In this document: piece after piece, positions 24,777 to 31,697 of the stretch
Position numbering within the stretch: the stretch's first letter is position 1
Layout: the number at the start of each line of letters is the position of its first letter
NCBI GenBank assembly: GCA_015060705.1
Contig: SUXY01000014.1
Coordinates: forward strand, 1 to 53,178
DNA length: 53,178 nucleotides
Direction: 5' to 3'
From: Bacteroides sp.
GTDB lineage: Bacteria > Bacteroidota > Bacteroidia > Bacteroidales > Bacteroidaceae
Notes under the pieces: generated by a model
The model's input: the letters and a program-made list of their open reading frames with translations, nothing else
Database searches by the model: none
What the model was told of the DNA's origin: nothing
Program-made: the position numbers and the translations under genes

Positions 24777-25961
24777 TTACATTATCCCCTTGATTCGTTC
24801 CAATGCTTCCGCCAATTTCTCCTCCTTGGCACAAAGCGAAATGCGGATGTAACGCTTGCCGTTGCTACCGAAGATGAATCCCGGAGTGATGAATACGCGG
24901 GCTTCGTGAAGCACCTTTTCGGTCAAGTCTTCCACATCGTTGTACGACTCAGGGATGCGTCCCCAAAGGAACATGCCCACTTGGTTGCTGTCGAATGAAC
25001 ATCCCAAGGTCCGCATGATTTCTTCCGCCAATTGACGGCGACGGCTGTATACACAGATGTTGGCTTCTTCATGCCATTCCAAGCTGTTGTTGTAAGCTTG
25101 TGCAGCGGCCAACTGCATCGGACGGAACGTACCCGAGTCGATGTTGCTCTTGATTTTCAGAATCCATTGTACGAACTGGGCATTGGTAGCGAGCATCCCT
25201 ACACGCCACCCCGGCATGTTGTGACTCTTGCTCATCGAGTTGAACTCGATACAGCATTCCTTGGCTCCCGGTACATTGAGGATACTCAACGGTTTCTTGT
25301 TCAGAATGAGACTGTAAGGATTGTCGTTCACGATGACAATGTTGTGTTTTCTGGCGAAATCCACCAGCTTTTCGTACAATTCCATGGTAGCATTTGCACC
25401 CGTCGGCATGTTGGGGTAGTTGGTCCACATCATCTTCACCCGGCTGAGGTCCATGCTCTCCAATTCCTCGAAATCGGGTTGCCATCCGTTGTCTTCTCTT
25501 AAATTATAGTTGACAATTTCACTTCCCAAGATTTTATTTAAAGAAGTATAGGTCGGGTATCCAGGATTCGGAACCAATACCTGGTCACCCGGATTCACGA
25601 AAGCAAGTGTCACGTGAAGGATTCCTTCCTTCGAACCGATGAGCGGTTGGATTTCAGTAGCCGGATCAAGGTCTACATCATACCAACGCTTGTACCAGTC
25701 GGCCATTGCCTTGCGGAGTTCCGGAATACCTACGGTCGGCTGGTAGCCGTGAACATCGGCACGCTTGGCCTGTTCGCAAAGCACGTTGATTGTTTCTTCC
25801 GAAGGAGGCATATCGGGACTACCGATACCCAAGCTGATGACGTTCTTGCCTTCGGCATTCATTTGAGCCACTTCCTTCAACTTCCGGCTGAAGTAGTATT
25901 CGCTGACATTCGACAATCTGTCGGCGGGCTGTATCTTATATGGTTGATTCTCCTTCTGCAT
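24777..25961 (-). CDS. PLP-dependent aminotransferase (aromatic/LL-DAP-like, class I)
   Basis: The 394-residue class I aminotransferase has VISLGIGSPDMPPSEE near the start, NYPNMPTGANAT, NDNPYS, and the PLP-lysine block SMSKSHNMPGWRVGM (Lys in SKSH). It lies between pheA and the DAHP synthase gene and overlaps the end of pheA by 26 nt; the next Met is too far inside to be the start. The context strongly suggests that it transaminates phenylpyruvate and 4-hydroxyphenylpyruvate, the last step to Phe and Tyr. The sequence alone would also allow other substrates. Confidence 0.82.
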   Translation of the reverse strand: MQKENQPYKIQPADRLSNVSEYYFSRKLKEVAQMNAEGKNVISLGIGSPDMPPSEETINVLCEQAKRADVHGYQPTVGIPELRKAMADWYKRWYDVDLDPATEIQPLIGSKEGILHVTLAFVNPGDQVLVPNPGYPTYTSLNKILGSEIVNYNLREDNGWQPDFEELESMDLSRVKMMWTNYPNMPTGANATMELYEKLVDFARKHNIVIVNDNPYSLILNKKPLSILNVPGAKECCIEFNSMSKSHNMPGWRVGMLATNAQFVQWILKIKSNIDSGTFRPMQLAAAQAYNNSLEWHEEANICVYSRRRQLAEEIMRTLGCSFDSNQVGMFLWGRIPESYNDVEDLTEKVLHEARVFITPGFIFGSNGKRYIRISLCAKEEKLAEALERIKGIM

Positions 25962-26778
25962 ATTCTCCTAAAATTTTAAGTTCTCTAGTTAATGGTGAAA
26001 CCGCATCAATGGACTGGCGGAAACGTAGGTAATCCTGGAAGATGACATCCACGTAGAACAAGTATTCCCATTCGCGTCCGATGATCGGGAGGGATTGGAT
26101 CTTGGTCAAGTTGATTTTGTAGAATGAAAAGATGCTCAGCACTTGCGAGAGACTACCTTCGTTGTGTGGAAGGGAGAAAACAATGGTGGCCTTGTTGGAA
26201 CGTCCACGTTCGCGGAGGTCATCGGCACGCCAGGAATCGGCTACCACGAGGAAACGGGTGAAGTTATGCTTGTTGGTTTCGATGCCTTCTTCCAAAATCT
26301 TCATTCCGTACAAATCGGCTGCATATTTCGAACAGATAGCTGCATGTCCGCGTAGGTTGTTGTTGCGGATGATTTCTGCACTCTTGGCGGTATCGTCTGC
26401 TTCCACCTTCTTTAGTTCCGGATGACGTTTCAAGAAGGTTTGGCATTGGGCCAACGCTACCGGATGCGAATGAATTTCGTGGATGTCGCTCCAATTATCT
26501 TCCGGCAAGCATACACAATTGTGCTTGATGCGGAGCTTGTGTTCACCAATGATGGTCATGCCGTTATCGCGAAGCAATTCGTAGTTATGAAGCAAACTTC
26601 CGGCAATGGTATTCTCAATGGCGAGCATACCGATGACTTGGCTGTCCTGATGCATGTGTTCGAAAATTTCTTCGAATGTATCACAACAGATTAATTCGAT
26701 TTCTTCGTTCGGGAAGAACTTGTGTGCTGCAATGTCGTGGAAAGATCCCGGTACACCTTGTATAGCTATTCTTTTCAT
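25936..26778 (-). CDS. pheA: Prephenate dehydratase
   Basis: About 280 residues from MKRIAIQGVPGSFHDIAA. The catalytic domain carries LAIENTIAGSL and NFTRFLVVAD (the conserved TRF). A C-terminal ACT domain (GSLSQVLSIFSFYKINLTKIQSLP) would bind phenylalanine for feedback. The usual ESRP of that domain reads QSLP here, which may alter Phe sensitivity. It converts prephenate to phenylpyruvate. The frame is open to 26835, but that extension runs through the intrinsic terminator at 26800-26832, so 26778 is the start. It is the first gene of the Phe/Tyr operon and is controlled by the leader described separately. Confidence 0.9.
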   Translation of the reverse strand: MKRIAIQGVPGSFHDIAAHKFFPNEEIELICCDTFEEIFEHMHQDSQVIGMLAIENTIAGSLLHNYELLRDNGMTIIGEHKLRIKHNCVCLPEDNWSDIHEIHSHPVALAQCQTFLKRHPELKKVEADDTAKSAEIIRNNNLRGHAAICSKYAADLYGMKILEEGIETNKHNFTRFLVVADSWRADDLRERGRSNKATIVFSLPHNEGSLSQVLSIFSFYKINLTKIQSLPIIGREWEYLFYVDVIFQDYLRFRQSIDAVSPLTRELKILGEYAEGESTI

Positions 26779-26799
26779 TGGATAATTAGTTTCTATATT

Positions 26800-26832
26800 A
26801 AATAAAAATCCCGCCTCATTAGAAGCGGGATT
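26800..26832 (-). terminator. Attenuator terminator in front of pheA
   Basis: On the minus strand AATCCCGC pairs with GCGGGATT around a 10-nt loop and is followed by TTTTATTTAA, an intrinsic terminator 21 nt before the pheA start codon. Its 5' arm (TCCCGCTTC, 26822-26830) is also an exact 9-nt complement of GAAGCGGGA inside the leader reading frame (26883-26891). The terminator and an antiterminator therefore exclude each other. Confidence 0.88.
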
Positions 26833-26863
26833 CATTTTTTATATTACATCAATTCGTTCATCA

Positions 26864-26956
26864 TCAACGTACACATACAAACTCCCGCTTCACTTTGTTG
26901 CTAAAGTAAAAGTAAAAATAAAAGAAGAAGAAATATGTTGCGTACAATGCTGTCAT
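26864..26956 (-). CDS. Phe/Tyr-rich leader peptide of the pheA operon
   Basis: ATG at 26956-26954 opens a 30-codon frame ending at TGA 26866-26864. Residues 8-18 read YFFFFYFYFYF, eleven consecutive aromatic residues; in total 8 Phe and 5 Tyr of 30. The frame continues through SNKVKREFVCVR, and codons 22-25 contain the GAAGCGGGA segment that can pair with the terminator. This is the layout of ribosome-mediated attenuation. When Phe or Tyr tRNA is uncharged the ribosome stalls in the aromatic run, the antiterminator forms and the operon is transcribed. When the leader is read to its stop, GAAGCGGGA is covered and the terminator forms. No start closer to the run is available. The mechanism is inferred by analogy with pheL. 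Confidence 0.88.
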   Translation of the reverse strand: MTALYATYFFFFYFYFYFSNKVKREFVCVR

Positions 26957-26992
26957 ACGATATATAGTTTCTTTTTGTTGTTAAACACGATG

Positions 26993-27022
26993 CAAATGTA
27001 ATACTTTTCCGAGAAAAACAAA
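26993..27022 (-). promoter_or_regulatory. Promoter of the Phe/Tyr operon
   Basis: On the minus strand TTTG (27019-27022) is followed after 18 nt by TACATTTG (26993-27000). The predicted start near 26986 leaves about 30 nt before the leader-peptide ATG. Confidence 0.65.
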
Positions 27023-27039
27023 TGTTTCGTGAGATTTTT

Positions 27040-27071
27040 TTTGAGCTTATGCGTATTTATTTGTACTTTTG
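27040..27071 (+). promoter_or_regulatory. Promoter of the MalY/PatB gene
   Basis: TTTG at 27040-27043, an exact 20-nt spacer, then TACTTTTG at 27064-27071. With a start near 27078, an ATG at 27082 would be almost leaderless, which argues for the ATG at 27103. Confidence 0.7.
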
Positions 27072-27102
27072 TATGTAGATAATGAATAAAAACGGAAAGA
27101 AT

Positions 27103-28272
27103 ATGAAATATAATTTTGATGAAGTTATTGATAGAGGCGGAACAGCTGCCATTAAATGGGAAGGTTTGCAGGAATTATGGGGACGTACGGATTTGATTCC
27201 GCTTTGGGTAGCCGATATGGACTTTGCTACCGCTCCTTTTGTGACCGAAGCTATCAAGCAACGTTGTGAACATCCGGTGTTGGGATATACCTCCAAACCG
27301 GACAGCTATTATCAGGCGATTATTAATTGGAACAAGGTACGTTATGGATTAGAAGTGGAGAAGGAAATGATTCACTTTGTACCAGGCATTGTGCCGGGAC
27401 TCGGTATGGCATTGAATACCTTTACTCAAAAGGGAGACAAGGTGATGATTCAGCCGCCGGTATATGGTCCTTTCCATTGGTTGAACACCCGTGGCGACCG
27501 TACGTTGGTAACCAATCCGTTGAAATTGGTAGATGGTATGTACCGCATGGATATGGGGGCATTCCGTCGGGATGTCAAGGGATGCAAGGTATTTATTCTC
27601 TGCAATCCTCACAATCCGGGTGGAGTGGTATGGACCGAAGAAGAATTGAAGGAAGTAGCTGAAATCTGCTACGAAGAAGGGGTATTGGTCTTCTCGGATG
27701 AAATCCACGCCGACTTGACATTGCCTCCTCACAAGCATCGTCCGTTTGCTATGGTCAGCGAAAAGGCAAGAATGAATAGTGTGACTTTCATGTCGCCTAG
27801 CAAGGCTTTCAATATGCCGGGATTGACGGCTTCTCATGCCTTGATTTTCAATCCCAAACTTCGTCGGAAGTTCCATGCTTATTTGGAGTCTAGTGAATTG
27901 GATTTGGGACATGTCTTTGCTTTTCTAGCGGTAGAAGCGGCTTATAGCCATGGTACCGAATGGCTCGACCAATGCTTGGCTTATATACAAGGTAATATTG
28001 ACTATGTGGATGAATTTACAAAGCAACATACGCCGAAGATCAAGGTGATTCGTCCGCAAGCATCGTTCTTGGTATGGTTGGATTGTCGGGAAATGGGTTT
28101 GTCGCAAGATGCATTGAACGATTTCTTTGTAGACAAGGCTCACTTGGCGTTGAACAATGGGGTAGCTTTCGGCGAAGAAGGCGAAGGTTTCATGCGATTG
28201 AATGTAGCCAGTCCACGAAGTGTATTGGAACAAGCCATGAAACAGTTGGCGGATGCTTATGTAAAACTATGA
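27103..28272 (+). CDS. patB: MalY/PatB-type PLP C-S lyase (cystathionine beta-lyase-like)
   Basis: About 389 residues from MKYNFDEVIDRGG, the usual start of this family. It has LIPLWVADMDFATAP, CNPHNPGGVV, the SDEIHADL block, and the PLP lysine in SPSKAFNMPGL. MalY/PatB enzymes cleave cystathionine or related C-S bonds. Substrate choice cannot be read from the sequence, and aminotransferase activity is an alternative. The gene is divergent from the Phe/Tyr operon and shares its promoter region. An upstream in-frame ATG at 27082 is disfavoured by the promoter position. Confidence 0.82.
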   Translation: MKYNFDEVIDRGGTAAIKWEGLQELWGRTDLIPLWVADMDFATAPFVTEAIKQRCEHPVLGYTSKPDSYYQAIINWNKVRYGLEVEKEMIHFVPGIVPGLGMALNTFTQKGDKVMIQPPVYGPFHWLNTRGDRTLVTNPLKLVDGMYRMDMGAFRRDVKGCKVFILCNPHNPGGVVWTEEELKEVAEICYEEGVLVFSDEIHADLTLPPHKHRPFAMVSEKARMNSVTFMSPSKAFNMPGLTASHALIFNPKLRRKFHAYLESSELDLGHVFAFLAVEAAYSHGTEWLDQCLAYIQGNIDYVDEFTKQHTPKIKVIRPQASFLVWLDCREMGLSQDALNDFFVDKAHLALNNGVAFGEEGEGFMRLNVASPRSVLEQAMKQLADAYVKL

Positions 28273-28293
28273 TTTTACTATTAATATTATCTT

Positions 28294-28378
28294 GTCATTC
28301 AGACGACCGAAGGGAGGAAGAATCTCGAATTCATCCACCTTTGTGTTATCGAGATCCTTCGCTTCGCTCTGGATGACA
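28294..28378. repeat. GTCATTC intergenic hairpin element, copy 5
   Basis: GTCATTCAGACGACCGAAGG to CTTCGCTTCGCTCTGGATGAC, between two plus-strand genes (patB and GH20). Confidence 0.85.
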
Positions 28379-28415
28379 TTAGCATTAATAGATTATTATC
28401 TAAATAATTAACACC

Positions 28416-30620
28416 ATGAAAAAAACAATCTTAACTTTAGCATTGATGCTTGGAAATATACTGACCGGTTGGTGTGACAGTTCGTTGAACATCCTTCCGG
28501 CTCCTCAGAAGATCGTCATGGGAGAGGGTACCTTCGTTGTAAAGAAAGGATTAGCCATTGTTTCTACAGATGCCAACGATTTTTCAGCCAATTTCCTTCA
28601 AGACAAGTTAGAAGAAGTTTTCGATTTCCCGATTACCCTCACTCGTCAATCAGTGAATGAAGGTTTCATACGTTTCGAGACCGACAAGAGCCTTCCGGAA
28701 GAAGGATATCGCTTGGATGTTACTGCAAAGGGTATTACCATTGTTTCGGCTACTCCAGCAGGAAAATATTATGGTGTACAAACCTTGCTTCAACTGTTCC
28801 CTTCAGAAGTCTATTCCGGTGAACATCTTCGTTTGAAGGAATACCCCATGGAGGTAGTAACGGTAGAGGATGCACCTCGTTTCGGTTATCGTGGATTCAT
28901 GCTCGATGTATCGAGAACCTTTTTCGAATTGGATTATCTGAAAAGATACATCGACTGGATGTCTTTTCATAAACTTAACAAGCTTCATTTGCATCTGACC
29001 GATGACAACGGTTGGAGAATCGAAATCAAGAAGTATCCGGAATTGACTCGTAAAGGGGCTTGGCGAGGTAAGAATGAACTGATTCCTCCGACCTATCTCT
29101 CTGGTTCTGAAAAATATGGTGGTTACTATACTCAGAAGGAGATGAAAGAGTTGATAACTTATGCCCAGCAACGGAACGTGATGATTATTCCGGAATTTGA
29201 CCTTCCGGGACATGCACTTTCGTCCACGGCTGTCTTTGGTAATGTGACTTGTGGTACACATACCGATAAGCCGTCTGCTTGTGGTGAATTCGACAATGTG
29301 TGGTGTGTAGGAAAAGAAAGCAACTACCGCATTATCGAAGATATCATCAAGGAGTTGGCGGATCTCTTCCCTTCACCGTACATCAACATCGGTGGAGATG
29401 AAGTGGTGTTCGACTACTGGGCGCAATGCGATGAATGTCAGGCGTTGATGAAGAAGGAAGGCTACAAGGATGTGGAAGAACTGCATGGACACTTCGTTCG
29501 GAGAATGGAAGACATCATCGTGAAGCATGGCAAAGTGATGATGGGATGGGACGATATTCAAGATCACGGCGGATTACGTCCGAGCTCTACCGTGGTGGCA
29601 TGGCGAAGCCAAAAGAAGGGTTTGGAATCAATCAAGAAAGGTCAGCCTACGGTGATGCAGACAGGAGAATACTTGTATCTCGACATGAAGTATACTCCGG
29701 CAGAAAGAGGTCATAGTTGGGCTGCTATCATTCCGCTCGAACGAATATATAGTTATGAGCCGTACCAGGATTTGCAGCTCACACCGGAAGAAGAAAAGTT
29801 GTTGATTGGTGTGCAAGCCGGACTTTGGACAGAGTTGATGCAATTCCCGCCTCGTTTTGCAGAATATCAGATTTTCCCTCGCTTGTGTGCATTGTCGGAA
29901 ATTGGTTGGAGTGCCAAGGAAAAGAAGAATTACGCTGACTTCTATGGACGAATGGTAAACAAGCATTACGACCGATTGTATGCCATGGGTATCGCTTTCC
30001 GTGTGGAACCTCCAAAGGTGGTCTACGAAGATGCTCAGTTGAAGGTGACTCCTCCTTATCCGTCGGCAGTAGTCAGATATACTTTGGACGGTACGGAACC
30101 AATGGCTACATCGAATGTATGCCATGGAACGATCATTACAGATGCTCCAGAAAAATTCCGTTTCAGTACATTCTTCAACCGGAATCTGAAGAGTATTGCG
30201 GTAGGAGCCGAGAATGTGGAATTGCATCGTTATCTCACACCGGAAGTAAGTGTGGAAACCGATATCGAACTGTTGGCCAACAATAAGCTGGAAACTATTA
30301 CCTCTTATAATTTCAATAGAATGATACGTAGCAAGACACGGGTAAAGGCCGGTCAGACGCTGACTTATACCTTTAAAGAACCAGTGGCATGCAAGACGAT
30401 TCATGTACCTACGGGGTATGCAGCCCTTCCGTTCTATGGGGTAAGCGATGGTTATGTGGAATATTCCTACGACGGGGTGAACTTCATCAAGGGAGAGGAT
30501 TTCTACCGCTATCATGCGTATATTCGCAATCCGGAAGCTCCTGTAAAAGCCGTTCGTATCGTGATTACAGATACCAATGATGGTTGGTCATGCTGTTTCC
30601 AGAATTTGAAGATTGAATAA
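28416..30620 (+). CDS. GH20 beta-N-acetylhexosaminidase
   Basis: The 734-residue exported enzyme has a signal peptide (about 1-20) and a GH20b-type N-terminal domain (about 25-150). The catalytic barrel carries FGYRGFMLDVSR, LHLHLTDDNGWR and the Asp-Glu pair in IGGDEV (about 328-329). A chitobiase C-terminal-like segment (VVRYTLDGTEP, about 550-570) and a terminal F5/8-type domain (about 640-734) follow. It removes terminal GlcNAc/GalNAc from glycans. It faces the GH84 gene across a TPR gene, a pairing also found in B. theta, which suggests host glycan use. Two repeat elements flank it. Confidence 0.93.
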   Translation: MKKTILTLALMLGNILTGWCDSSLNILPAPQKIVMGEGTFVVKKGLAIVSTDANDFSANFLQDKLEEVFDFPITLTRQSVNEGFIRFETDKSLPEEGYRLDVTAKGITIVSATPAGKYYGVQTLLQLFPSEVYSGEHLRLKEYPMEVVTVEDAPRFGYRGFMLDVSRTFFELDYLKRYIDWMSFHKLNKLHLHLTDDNGWRIEIKKYPELTRKGAWRGKNELIPPTYLSGSEKYGGYYTQKEMKELITYAQQRNVMIIPEFDLPGHALSSTAVFGNVTCGTHTDKPSACGEFDNVWCVGKESNYRIIEDIIKELADLFPSPYINIGGDEVVFDYWAQCDECQALMKKEGYKDVEELHGHFVRRMEDIIVKHGKVMMGWDDIQDHGGLRPSSTVVAWRSQKKGLESIKKGQPTVMQTGEYLYLDMKYTPAERGHSWAAIIPLERIYSYEPYQDLQLTPEEEKLLIGVQAGLWTELMQFPPRFAEYQIFPRLCALSEIGWSAKEKKNYADFYGRMVNKHYDRLYAMGIAFRVEPPKVVYEDAQLKVTPPYPSAVVRYTLDGTEPMATSNVCHGTIITDAPEKFRFSTFFNRNLKSIAVGAENVELHRYLTPEVSVETDIELLANNKLETITSYNFNRMIRSKTRVKAGQTLTYTFKEPVACKTIHVPTGYAALPFYGVSDGYVEYSYDGVNFIKGEDFYRYHAYIRNPEAPVKAVRIVITDTNDGWSCCFQNLKIE

Positions 30621-30634
30621 GAATCCTACAGTTT

Positions 30635-30733
30635 GTCATTCAGACGACCGAAGGGAGAAAGAATCTCGATAACATTCACTAAGTACGTTTGAGTGGATGT
30701 TTTCGAGATTCTTCGCTTCGCTTTGAATGACAA
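30635..30733. repeat. GTCATTC intergenic hairpin element, copy 6
   Basis: GTCATTCAGACGACCGAAGG to CTTCGCTTCGCTTTGAATGAC, with a longer inner stem (ACATTCACT / AGTGGATGT). It lies between the convergent GH20 and TPR genes. Confidence 0.85.
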
Positions 30734-30756
30734 TTTATGTCAACAGATTTATTGTT

Positions 30757-31692
30757 TTAGAACGGAATGTTCTTTTGTTGTTCGAAGTTGTTATATTCTC
30801 CGCTAATGTTAGCACCATTTTCCGGTGCAAGTTCGATTGCTTTTTTCATGTCTTCCATGGAACCGGCTTTGTCACCTTTCGCTAACTTTACGCGACCCCG
30901 TTCGTGATAAGCTTGGGCAAAGTTCGGATTGATTTCCAAGGCTTCGTTATATACACCGATAGCATTATCGTATTCTTGTTTTGCCAAGAAGTAGCTACCC
31001 TTTAAGATATACGCCTTTTCATTGAACGGATTCAAGGCAAGCACCTGGTCGATGAGTTCCATAGCCTTTTCTTCTTCACCGCTGACTGCCAGGATTTCTC
31101 CTTTCAAAAGCAAGGCATTTTCATCTTCCGGATTCATGGAAAGCAACTTTTCAATGTCTTCGTTGGCATCCTTGGCTTGGCGCATTTGCCACAATACTTC
31201 CGCACGCATCTGATAAGCTTCCGCAAATTCTTCATTCAGCATAATCGCTTTGGTCAGCATAGCAATGGTTTGGATACCGTTGTTCAAGCCGAGAGCCGCT
31301 TTCGCTGCCAAGAAATAAGTCGCCGGATCTTGATCACACAATGCCAATGCCTTTTGACAAGCATCGTTCATGGCTGTATAATCTTCTTGCATGTAACACA
31401 AGCTAGCCAACGATTGGAAAACCACCGGTTGGTCGGGAGCTATTTCCGTCATGCGTGTCATCAGCTGGCGTGCATCATCCATACGATTGACACGGATGTA
31501 GCAAGTTGCTTGATGATTCATGGTTTCCAAATCTTCTTGGATAGCGGTGGCTTCTTCGAAGCATTTCAGCGCATAGGTGAGTTTACCTATGCGCATAGCT
31601 CGAATGCCGTCGTATTTCAAAATGTCGAAGTTTCTTTCTTTGTTGTCTTCAGTTTTCTTATTACCTCCGAAGAGGGATGAAAAGATTCCCAT
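30757..31692 (-). CDS. Cytoplasmic tetratricopeptide repeat protein
   Basis: The 311-residue protein has no signal peptide but an amphipathic N-terminus (MGIFSSLFGGNKK). Consecutive 34-residue TPR units then follow throughout (YALKCFEEATAIQEDLE, AEAYQMRAEVLWQMRQAKDANEDIEKLLSMNP, AKQEYDNAIGVYNEALEINPNFAQAY). Such proteins act as protein-protein scaffolds. It starts 5 nt behind the GH84 gene, so the two are cotranscribed; the partner is unknown. Confidence 0.85.
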   Translation of the reverse strand: MGIFSSLFGGNKKTEDNKERNFDILKYDGIRAMRIGKLTYALKCFEEATAIQEDLETMNHQATCYIRVNRMDDARQLMTRMTEIAPDQPVVFQSLASLCYMQEDYTAMNDACQKALALCDQDPATYFLAAKAALGLNNGIQTIAMLTKAIMLNEEFAEAYQMRAEVLWQMRQAKDANEDIEKLLSMNPEDENALLLKGEILAVSGEEEKAMELIDQVLALNPFNEKAYILKGSYFLAKQEYDNAIGVYNEALEINPNFAQAYHERGRVKLAKGDKAGSMEDMKKAIELAPENGANISGEYNNFEQQKNIPF

Positions 31693-31697
31693 AATGT

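Noticed and set aside
26779-26835. N-terminal extension of PheA (MNPASNEAG...)
   Set aside because: It is the translation of the intrinsic attenuator hairpin and U-run; family homology starts at MKRIAIQG.
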